Positions 52,598-60,605 of a stretch of 64,000 bases of DNA are shown here, piece after piece; positions within the stretch are counted from its first letter, which is position 1; every line of letters starts with the position of its first letter. The position numbers and the translations under genes were made by a program. The stretch spans positions 281,432-345,431 of the forward strand of contig CANKJK010000003.1 in assembly GCA_947482665.1 (NCBI GenBank), given 5' to 3'. Below the pieces are notes generated by a model, which was not told the DNA's origin, made no database searches, and saw only the letters and a program-made list of their open reading frames with translations. Source of the DNA: Acidobacteriota bacterium (GTDB lineage Bacteria; Acidobacteriota; Vicinamibacteria; Vicinamibacterales; UBA2999).

Positions 52598-55500
52598 ATG
52601 ACTCGCCTACCCTTAAAGACCTGTGCGGCATTGCTCGCCGCGTTGACCGTGCTTGGTGCGGTGGTGAAGACGCCCACAGCGCAGGCACAGTCCGTGAGCA
52701 ACTTCGCCGCTGATGTCAACACAGCGATTGATCGTGGGTTGGATTTCCTGGACCGGTGGGGCGTGTACGACAACCCACTGAACGCCGGGCCGGCAGCGGG
52801 TCTCGTGGCGCTTGCTGTTCTTGAGAAGCGTGTCGATGCTTCCGTGTCGGCCGTCAGTCAGGGCTACGCGCGCGCGACAGCGGCTGACAAGGTGCGCATC
52901 GACAAGATCATCCGCTTCCTGGCCGAGACCTCGGTGCAGGACCGGTTCGACGCCTATCGGAACGGCTCGGAGATGATGGCTCTGGCGTTGTACTTGCGCA
53001 CGGGTGGCCTCACGTCTCAGACCGCTGGCGCCGGGCCGGCCGCAGTGGCGGCGCTCGATCAGGCGGTTGACGAAGCTCTTGATCTGATCGACTTCACAAA
53101 CAACCCGCCGATGCTGGCGGGGACGAACATTCCGTGGACCGGGTTCTGGTCCTACGGCGACGCAGGCGGGTACGACGCCTCCGGCACGCAGTTCGTTGCG
53201 TCCGGGCTTGCGGCGGCCCGCGGTGCGTATCTCCAGGCCGATCGAGGTGGGCGCCTTGCGAAGGTCAACCTCGCGCTCTCCTACGTTCGGGTCGTCTATG
53301 AAGGCTCGGGCCTGCCCGGAGAGCCGTGCTCTGTCGGCGGAGTCTTGAGCGGCACTGAGCGAGGCGCTTCCTATGTTGGATACCTTGGCTGCAACCTGAC
53401 GAACGCAGACCCAGGGTACAGAACTCTCAATGCCCCATCACCGCAACAGACGGCCTCGGGCGTCTGGATCCAGCTCGTGGGCGGCAGCACGGTCAATTCG
53501 GCCGGCGTCCAGGCGTTTCTCGAGTGGCTGAGGAATCGGTACACGTTTACCGATCTGGTAGACCATCCCTTCAGCAACGCATCCTACGGGTACTACCTCT
53601 GGACGGCGACCAAGGCGTACACCTACCTGGACCGCGCCGACACTGCGCCGGGCCCTGGTCGTCTGGACACCTCAAGCCTCGGCCTGTCACCTGCCGGAGT
53701 CGGCCTCGCGTGGCCACAGCTGCATCTGGACCCAGGCAGCGTGGCTCGGCCCGAGACCTTCGGCGCTAATGGCGCCGGGTACTACGGTAGCGATCCCCGT
53801 GAGATGCCCCGCTGGTACTTCGACTTTGCGTATTCCGTTATCTCTCGGCAGTGCTTTGGGGGAGCGCCGGCAACGCTCGAAACGGCTGGCTGGATGGGGA
53901 GCTCTATGGATGCCATCCCCTCGAAGCCCTGCGACTATGTCGACTCCGGCACACACCCGTTTGACGGGTACTTTGTACCGGTGAACGGGCGCTGGGCCGG
54001 AACGCGAGCCGCGATCGCCGATCACGTGTACCACCTGTTGGTCCTACAGCGCTCGGTTGGTGGCGGCTGCATCGACACGGACAGTGACGGAATCTGCGAT
54101 TCCGAAGACAACTGTCCTGCGGCCGTCAACGAGGATCAGGCTGACGGTGACGGTGACGGCGTCGGCGACAGCTGCGACAACTGCCGCTATTACAATCCGG
54201 ACCAGCTCGCCGACTCCTGCGCGACCGCCCCCACGATTGACGCAGCAGACGACTCCGGCAGCACTGTCGCCGGTGGCGTTGCAGTGGCCAATGTCCTTGA
54301 GGGCCCTGGATTCGACACGCTGCGCGGCAGTCCCGTTGAGGCGGCAGCCGTCTACACGGCGTTTGTATCGTCGACCAACCCGAATATCGTATTGATTGGC
54401 AACTCCGTGGCCGTGGCGCCAGGGACACCGCCAGGCGAGTATTTGCTGACCTATCGCATTTGCGAAATCGCCAATCCAGCCAATTGCGACGGTGCCAATG
54501 TCCGCGTGACGGTGACCGCGGGGCTGCGCACGATTGATGCCCGCGACGACATCGCGCCTCCGGTGAACGGCGCAGTGGGCAGCCAGCACGCACTGAACGT
54601 GCTGGCCTCCAACGGTTCTGGTCCTGACCTGTTGGATGGCGTGCAAGCCGTCGAGGGTCAGGTTACGGTGGTGAGCTACACCTCCACTGCTCCGCAGTGG
54701 GTCACCCTCAGCGGCACGGAAGTGCAGGTCGCAGCCGGAACGCCTACGGGCACATACAGCTTGCGGTATCGCCTCTGCGTCGCCGTGATCGCCAACCCCT
54801 GCGACGAGGCCAACGTCACCGTGCCGGTCTACCAGGCGGGTATTGATGCGGTGGACGACTATGGGCGCAGCCTTGGCAGCAACGGAGGGGTCAGCCTCGA
54901 CGATGTCCTCGTGAACGACCTGCTAGACGGCGTGCCCGTGGACCCCGCGACGGTCACCGTGAGCCAAGTGCAGACGACCGACCCCGGCGTGTTTCTCGAT
55001 GGCCGGTCGGTACGTATCGCGCCAGGCACGGCGCCGGGCAACTACGAGGTGGTGTACCGGTTGTGCGCAAACATCGCACCCGTCACGGGACCGCAGTGCG
55101 ACACAGCGACGGTCCTTGTGCACGTGGCATTGCGCACCGTTGATGCCGTTGATGACGTTGCGCCCGCAAGCGTGAACGGTGCCGTCGGCGGTCCTGCCGG
55201 GGTGAACGTCCTTACGAACGACACGATTGACGGTCAGCCGGTGAACCCACTGCAACTCGACGTTCATCAGCTCGAGTACTCGGACGCAGGCCTGCCCGAC
55301 CTGGCCCCGGGGATTCGCCTCGATCAAGTAGATGGTCGGTACGATGTGATCGTTCCTCCGGGAATGGCGCCGGGTGTCTACCAGGTCTGGTACGAGATCT
55401 GTACTGAAACCGTGGTGGATCCCAACACGACCGTCTCCGACTGCGACGACGCCAAAGTGACCGTCACGGTGACGAGCGGCACCATCGTCGCGAAGGATGA

Positions 55501-58500
55501 CATCGGCACTCCCGTCCTTGGCGTATCGGGCGGAGTGAGCGTCGTCAATCTGCTTGCGAATAACGGTAATGGCGAGGATCTCGTGAACGGCGCCGCGGCA
55601 CAGGCCAACGCCGTGACCATCAGCAAGGTAGGAGTCTGGCCGGCGGCCTTGGATCTTGTTGGCACCTCGGTGCGTGTCCAGCCTGGGTCATCAGCCGCGA
55701 ACTACACGGTGGCCTATCAGATTTGCCAGAATCTGGTTCAGACGATCTGCGCACAAGCCAATGTCACGGTCCCGATTACCGCAGCGACGATTGATGCGGT
55801 GGACGACAGCGGACGATCGGTGGCATCGGCCATTGGCGGGCAGAGCGTCGGCAACATCCTACAAAACGACACGCTTAACGGATACCCGGCCACTACCGGG
55901 CCGCAGCTCAATCCAGGCAATGTGGCGATCACACTGGTTGCCGGCGTTCCAGGCGTTTCGTTGAATACGACGACTGGCGAGGTCACCGTCGCGCAAGGTA
56001 CCCCGTCGGGCACATATAGGCTCACGTACGGAATCTGTGACCGCCTCAACCCAACGACGAATTGCGATACGGCGACAGTGACGGTGCCGGTGGTGGCCAT
56101 CGACGCGGTGGATGACGCCGCCGCGGCGCCCGTGAATGGGACGACGGGGGGACTGGCGGTTGCCAATGTGCTGCTGGCCAACGGCGGGTTGCCGGATACA
56201 TTGAACAACGCGCCGCCCACGCTCGGCGGTGCCAATGCGACCGTCACGCTGAGAGACCTGAGCGCGATAGCGGGCTTGACGCTGAATACGGCGACAGGCG
56301 CAGTAATCGTCGCGCCCGGCACAGCAGGGGGAACCTACAGGCTCTCGTATGAGCTCTGCAGCCTGGCGCCCCCTGTGATCTGTGACACGGCGGTGGTGAC
56401 CGTGCCGGTGATTGTGATTGACGCGGTCAATGACGCGGGTGCCGCGGTCACCGGGGCCTCGGGCGGCCAGGCGGTTGCCAATGTGCTGGTGAACGACACG
56501 CTGAACGGCGCGGTGGCGACGCTGGCGAATGTGACGCTGAACTACGTGAGTGGCACAGCAGGTGTGTCGCTGAATGCGGCGACGGGCGCGGTGACGGTGG
56601 CGGCGGGGACGGCGGCGAATCCTGGCGCGACCCTGACCTACCAGCTTTGCGAGAAGCTGAACCCGACGATCTGTGACACGGCCGTGGCGACGGTGCCGGT
56701 GACGGCAGCGGCGATTGACGCGGTCAATGACGCGGGGGCCGCGGTCACCGGGGCCTCGGGCGGCCAGGCGGTTGCCAATGTGCTGGTGAACGACACGCTG
56801 AACGGCGTGGCGGCGACGCTGGCGAACGTGACGCTGAGCTTCGTGAGTGGCACAGCGGGTGTGTCGCTGAATGCGGCGACCGGCGCCGTGACGGTGGCGG
56901 CGGGGACGGCGGCGAATCCGGCTGCGACCCTGACCTACCAGATCTGCGAGAAGCTGAATCCGACGAACTGCGACACGGCGGTGGTGACGGTGCCGGTGAC
57001 GGCGGCGGCGATTGACGCGGTCAATGACACCGGGGCTTCGGTCAACGGGGCGTCTGGTGGCCAGGTGGTTGCGACGGTGCTGGTGAACGACACGCTGAAC
57101 GGTGGGGCGGCGACGCTGGCGAACGTGACGCTGAGCTACGTGAGTGGCACAGCGGGCTTGTCACTGAATGCGGTGACGGGCGCGGTGACGGTGGCGGCGG
57201 GGACGGCGGCGAATCCGGGCGCCACTCTGACCTACCAGATCTGCGAGAAGCTGAACCCGACGAACTGCGACACGGCGGTGGTGACGGTGCCGGTGACGGC
57301 GGCTGTGATCGATGCCGTGAACGACAGCGGGTCGGCCAATTCGGTGGTCGGTGGCACGGCCGTCGCGAATGTCCTGGTGAATGACCTCCTCAACGGCGTG
57401 GCTGTTGTCGCGGCAAAGGTCATCACGACCCAGGTGTCCAGCACCAATGCGGGTGTGACCCTCAGCGGAACGAGTGTGACCGTGGCGGCTGGCACGCCCG
57501 TCGGGACCTACTCGCTCGTCTACTCGATCTGCGAGGTCCTGAATCCGACCAACTGTGACACCGCTACTGTTACCGTGACGGTGACGAACTCACCGATTGA
57601 CGCCATCAACGACAGCGGTTCCGTCAATGGGGCCAGTGGTGGCACGGCGGTTGCGAATGTCCTGGCAAATGACGTCCTGAACGGCGCCCCCGCCACTGCC
57701 GCGACTGTGACGCTGACGCAGATTTCGAGCTCAAGTCCGGCCGTGACCCTCAGCGGCACTGCAGTCAACGTCGCAGCCGGCACCGCCGCAGGCACTTACA
57801 CGCTGGTCTACAAGATTTGTGAGACGAAGAGTCTGACAAACTGTGATCAGGCCACCGTCACCGTGACGGTGACGGCCGCCCCCATCGTGGCGACCAACGA
57901 CACCGGCACGGCGAATGGCGTGACCGGGGGCGTGGCAGTAGCCAACGTCCTCACGAATGACACGCTGAACGGCGTCGCCCCAACAGTCGGGACCGGCGGC
58001 ACGGTGACGGTTTCTCAAGTGTCCTCGTCGAACCCCGGCGTCACGCTCAGTGGAACGAGCGTGAATGTTGCGGCCGGCACGCCCGCAGGCACGTATACGC
58101 TGGCGTATTCCATCTGTGAGGTTCTGAATCCGACCAATTGTGCCCAGGCGACGGTCACGGTCACGGTCACGGTTCCGAACAAGGTGCCGGTCGCTGTTAA
58201 CGACCTAGTCACCACGAATGAAGACACGCCAGTGACCGACACGGTCGCCGGAAATGACACCGCAGGTGACGGCGTAAGCACGTTCACGCTGATCGGGGTG
58301 AACGGCGGCGCGACCCACGGCACCGTCACGATGGGAACCGATGGCCGGTACACCTACACGCCGGCCGCGAACTTCAACGGTGTGGATATCTTCACCTACA
58401 AGCTCTGCGATCTGGACAACGACTGTAGTCAGGCAACGGTCACTGTCACGATCAACTCCGTCAATGACCTCCCGGCAGCCGTTGCCGATACGAACACGAC

Positions 58501-59644
58501 TCGCGCGGGTGTCGCGGTAACGGCGTCTGTCACCGCAAACGACTCGCCGTCCGGCGACGGGGGCAACGTGTGGAGCCTGGTGGGTGCCAACGGGGGTTCG
58601 ACCCACGCAACCGTTACGATGACCGCGGCGGGTGCCTACACCTATACGCCGGCAGCGGGTTTCGTCGGCACCGACACCTTCACCTACCGTCTGTGCGACG
58701 CAAACAACGACTGCGTCACTACTACGGTGACCATCACGGTGACCAATCGGCCTCCCGTGGCAGTCAATGACTCGGCCACGACGACCGGCGTGACGCCAGT
58801 AACGATCGCGGTACTGACCAACGACAGTGACCCGGACGGCGACACGCTGACGATCAGCAGCAACACGACGCCGACCAGCGGCACGCTCGTGAAGAATGCC
58901 AACGGCACCTTCACCTACACCGCGGCCGCCGGTTTCTCTGGGACCGTCACGTTCACCTACACCATCAGCGATGGAAAGGGCGGAACGGCCACGGCGACGG
59001 TCACGATCCTTGTGCAGGCGTCGAGCACCTGCGGGGATGGCAAGAGCGGCGACAGCAAGAGTGGCAAGAGCCGGGATGGCCGGAGCGGCAGCAAGAGTTG
59101 CGATAGCGGAAGCTCTGACCACAAGAGCCAGGACCACAAGGGCGACAACTGCCACGGAACAAAGGGCCACGGTCATCACGATGGCGACGGCTGCGTGCCC
59201 GGTAAGCACGGCCACTACCCCGGCGACAACGACCACGGGTCAGGCGGGCATCACGACGGCGATGGCTGCCTGCCTGGCAAGCATGGTCACTGGGATGGCG
59301 ACAACGACCACGGCGTAAGTGGCGGGCATCACGACGGCGATGGCTGCCTGCCTGGCCAGCATGGTCACTGGGCTGGCGACAACGACCACGGCGTAAGTGG
59401 CGGGCATCACGACGGGGACGGCTGCCTGCCTGGCCAGCACGGTCACTGGGCTGGCGACAACGACCACGGCGTAAGTGGCGTGCATCACGACGGGGACGGC
59501 TGCCTCCCAGGCAAGCACGGTCACTGGAGCGGCGATAAGGACCACGGCGTGGGCGGCGGCGGGCACCACGATGGTGACGGCTGCCTCGCAGGCAAGCACG
59601 GTCACTGGGCCGGCGACGGCTGCAAGAACGGCATTCACATATAG
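52598..59644 (+). CDS. giant secreted repeat protein: alpha-toroid, TSP3, Ig-like repeats and His/Asp/Cys tail
   Basis: ATG at 52598, eight bases after GGAGAG, gives 2348 residues. A signal peptide (CAALLAALTVLGAVVKTPTA) leads into an alpha-toroid-like domain (about 35-485). Residues about 490-541 are calcium-binding thrombospondin type-3-like (DTDSDGICDSEDNC). About 13 Ig-like repeats of some 100 residues follow, each opening with a form of IDAVDD and closing with a close Cys pair (YQICEKLNPTNCD). Three cadherin/tandem-95-like repeats come next (NEDTPVTDTVAGND, YTPAANFNGVDIFTYKLCD). A Ser/Lys/Gly/Asp-rich linker leads to six His/Asp/Gly/Cys repeats to the end. No LPXTG or PEP-CTERM anchor is seen. 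It is probably a surface or extracellular-matrix protein. Confidence 0.85.
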   Translation: MTRLPLKTCAALLAALTVLGAVVKTPTAQAQSVSNFAADVNTAIDRGLDFLDRWGVYDNPLNAGPAAGLVALAVLEKRVDASVSAVSQGYARATAADKVRIDKIIRFLAETSVQDRFDAYRNGSEMMALALYLRTGGLTSQTAGAGPAAVAALDQAVDEALDLIDFTNNPPMLAGTNIPWTGFWSYGDAGGYDASGTQFVASGLAAARGAYLQADRGGRLAKVNLALSYVRVVYEGSGLPGEPCSVGGVLSGTERGASYVGYLGCNLTNADPGYRTLNAPSPQQTASGVWIQLVGGSTVNSAGVQAFLEWLRNRYTFTDLVDHPFSNASYGYYLWTATKAYTYLDRADTAPGPGRLDTSSLGLSPAGVGLAWPQLHLDPGSVARPETFGANGAGYYGSDPREMPRWYFDFAYSVISRQCFGGAPATLETAGWMGSSMDAIPSKPCDYVDSGTHPFDGYFVPVNGRWAGTRAAIADHVYHLLVLQRSVGGGCIDTDSDGICDSEDNCPAAVNEDQADGDGDGVGDSCDNCRYYNPDQLADSCATAPTIDAADDSGSTVAGGVAVANVLEGPGFDTLRGSPVEAAAVYTAFVSSTNPNIVLIGNSVAVAPGTPPGEYLLTYRICEIANPANCDGANVRVTVTAGLRTIDARDDIAPPVNGAVGSQHALNVLASNGSGPDLLDGVQAVEGQVTVVSYTSTAPQWVTLSGTEVQVAAGTPTGTYSLRYRLCVAVIANPCDEANVTVPVYQAGIDAVDDYGRSLGSNGGVSLDDVLVNDLLDGVPVDPATVTVSQVQTTDPGVFLDGRSVRIAPGTAPGNYEVVYRLCANIAPVTGPQCDTATVLVHVALRTVDAVDDVAPASVNGAVGGPAGVNVLTNDTIDGQPVNPLQLDVHQLEYSDAGLPDLAPGIRLDQVDGRYDVIVPPGMAPGVYQVWYEICTETVVDPNTTVSDCDDAKVTVTVTSGTIVAKDDIGTPVLGVSGGVSVVNLLANNGNGEDLVNGAAAQANAVTISKVGVWPAALDLVGTSVRVQPGSSAANYTVAYQICQNLVQTICAQANVTVPITAATIDAVDDSGRSVASAIGGQSVGNILQNDTLNGYPATTGPQLNPGNVAITLVAGVPGVSLNTTTGEVTVAQGTPSGTYRLTYGICDRLNPTTNCDTATVTVPVVAIDAVDDAAAAPVNGTTGGLAVANVLLANGGLPDTLNNAPPTLGGANATVTLRDLSAIAGLTLNTATGAVIVAPGTAGGTYRLSYELCSLAPPVICDTAVVTVPVIVIDAVNDAGAAVTGASGGQAVANVLVNDTLNGAVATLANVTLNYVSGTAGVSLNAATGAVTVAAGTAANPGATLTYQLCEKLNPTICDTAVATVPVTAAAIDAVNDAGAAVTGASGGQAVANVLVNDTLNGVAATLANVTLSFVSGTAGVSLNAATGAVTVAAGTAANPAATLTYQICEKLNPTNCDTAVVTVPVTAAAIDAVNDTGASVNGASGGQVVATVLVNDTLNGGAATLANVTLSYVSGTAGLSLNAVTGAVTVAAGTAANPGATLTYQICEKLNPTNCDTAVVTVPVTAAVIDAVNDSGSANSVVGGTAVANVLVNDLLNGVAVVAAKVITTQVSSTNAGVTLSGTSVTVAAGTPVGTYSLVYSICEVLNPTNCDTATVTVTVTNSPIDAINDSGSVNGASGGTAVANVLANDVLNGAPATAATVTLTQISSSSPAVTLSGTAVNVAAGTAAGTYTLVYKICETKSLTNCDQATVTVTVTAAPIVATNDTGTANGVTGGVAVANVLTNDTLNGVAPTVGTGGTVTVSQVSSSNPGVTLSGTSVNVAAGTPAGTYTLAYSICEVLNPTNCAQATVTVTVTVPNKVPVAVNDLVTTNEDTPVTDTVAGNDTAGDGVSTFTLIGVNGGATHGTVTMGTDGRYTYTPAANFNGVDIFTYKLCDLDNDCSQATVTVTINSVNDLPAAVADTNTTRAGVAVTASVTANDSPSGDGGNVWSLVGANGGSTHATVTMTAAGAYTYTPAAGFVGTDTFTYRLCDANNDCVTTTVTITVTNRPPVAVNDSATTTGVTPVTIAVLTNDSDPDGDTLTISSNTTPTSGTLVKNANGTFTYTAAAGFSGTVTFTYTISDGKGGTATATVTILVQASSTCGDGKSGDSKSGKSRDGRSGSKSCDSGSSDHKSQDHKGDNCHGTKGHGHHDGDGCVPGKHGHYPGDNDHGSGGHHDGDGCLPGKHGHWDGDNDHGVSGGHHDGDGCLPGQHGHWAGDNDHGVSGGHHDGDGCLPGQHGHWAGDNDHGVSGVHHDGDGCLPGKHGHWSGDKDHGVGGGGHHDGDGCLAGKHGHWAGDGCKNGIHI
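56417..57307 (+). repeat. three near-identical 297-bp tandem repeats in the giant gene
   Basis: Copies begin at 56417, 56714 and 57011, exactly 297 bases (99 codons) apart, and each encodes one Ig-like unit. They agree over long stretches, including synonymous positions, unlike the flanking diverged units. This indicates recent duplication or gene conversion and is a site where copy number may vary between strains or mis-assemble. Confidence 0.85.
59171..59641 (+). repeat. six 25-27-codon repeats encoding a His/Asp/Gly/Cys array
   Basis: Units start at 59171, 59246, 59324, 59402, 59480 and 59561 (spacing 75, 78, 78, 78 and 81 bases). Each encodes a form of HHDGDGCLPGKHGHW, in five units followed by a GDNDHG-like segment. 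The last unit is truncated by the C-terminus. The repeats are coding and in frame, so they are not a CRISPR array. Confidence 0.9.
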
Positions 59645-59677
59645 AGACAAGGGCAGCTCTCTGCCCAGTCGATATTC

Positions 59678-59717
59678 AAGAAGGCCCTCGCCCAAGTGAT
59701 TGGGTGAGGGCCTTCTT
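59678..59717. terminator. strong intrinsic terminator after the giant gene
   Basis: An 18-base stem, AAGAAGGCCCTCGCCCAA paired with TTGGGTGAGGGCCTTCTT, contains a single G-U wobble and has a four-base loop. It lies 33 bases after the stop codon, with T-rich flanks on the plus strand. The A/T ends make it plausible in both directions. Confidence 0.88.
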
Positions 59718-59777
59718 ACTTTCGGGAGCAGAGCCCCGCGCCGACAGCAGGAGGCTGGTGGTACAGTCAGCGTCGAC

Positions 59778-60605
59778 ATGACTATCCGGACTCGCTCTGA
59801 GATGCCAGCCCCCGCGGTCGTCGACGCAAGCCGCCTTGCTCGCCGCCTGCTTCTGTCTTGTCTCTTGGCCGTGCTGTTCTTCTGGGCGCTGGACTACTTC
59901 GTCAACTACTCGGAATGGACCAGCATCGGCGCCATTCGACGTATGTGCAACATGACCAGGGAGGACGGGCTCGCGTCCTGGTTTCAGGTTACGCAGACGC
60001 TGCTCGCCGGTCTGACGGCGCTCCTCATCTGGTGGACGGCTCGACGGGATTCCTCCAGCCCCTGGCATAGACGCGGGTGGCTCCTGGTCTCTGTCTTCTT
60101 CCTCTACATGGCAATGGACGACGGGGCCCAGATCCACGAGCGCATCGGGACGGCGTTCGACACGCTTCGAGAACGGGGCGTTGGTCCGGGGACACTGTTC
60201 CCAAGTTACGCGTGGCAGATCCTGTTCGTCCCGCTACTGGGCGGAGTGGGCCTCGTGATGTTCGGATTCCTCTGGCGGACTCTTGACGGTCGAAAGGCGC
60301 GACTCGCGGTTGTTCTTGCCGTGGCGCTGCAGGCTGCTGCCGTCGGGCTGGACTTTCAGGAAGGGCTCGCCCCGGATCACCGCCTGAATCTGATTAGTGC
60401 GGTGGTCAGCCGATGGGACATCTCCGAGTTTGCCGACCGGGAGTTTGGCGAAAAGCCATTCGATACCGTCCTGCATTTCTCGCAGTCCTTTGAAGAGGGA
60501 ATCGAAATGATCTCGATTTCAATCTTCTGGGCACTCTTTGTTCGACACCTATCTCGAGAGCCTCGTCAGTTTGCTGTCCGGTTTGAGGGTGACGCTGACC
60601 GCTGA
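59778..60605 (+). CDS. membrane protein of unknown function
   Basis: From ATG at 59778 the protein has 275 residues with about six hydrophobic segments (LLLSCLLAVLFFWALDYFVN, WFQVTQTLLAGLTALLIWW, WLLVSVFFLYMAMDDG, ILFVPLLGGVGLVMFGFLW, LAVVLAVALQAAAVGLDF, ISISIFWALFVRHL). Acidic and histidine residues cluster around the third segment (MAMDDGAQIHERIG) and in QEGLAPDHRL and HFSQSFEEGIEMI, which could form a site in or near the membrane. I do not recognise the family. No good ribosome-binding site precedes the ATG. The strong terminator upstream separates it from the giant gene. Confidence 0.65.
   Translation: MTIRTRSEMPAPAVVDASRLARRLLLSCLLAVLFFWALDYFVNYSEWTSIGAIRRMCNMTREDGLASWFQVTQTLLAGLTALLIWWTARRDSSSPWHRRGWLLVSVFFLYMAMDDGAQIHERIGTAFDTLRERGVGPGTLFPSYAWQILFVPLLGGVGLVMFGFLWRTLDGRKARLAVVLAVALQAAAVGLDFQEGLAPDHRLNLISAVVSRWDISEFADREFGEKPFDTVLHFSQSFEEGIEMISISIFWALFVRHLSREPRQFAVRFEGDADR

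Noticed and set aside
59171..59641. Regular 75-81 base repeats that could suggest a CRISPR array
   Set aside because: The repeats are in frame, lack unique spacers, and encode the tail of the giant protein.
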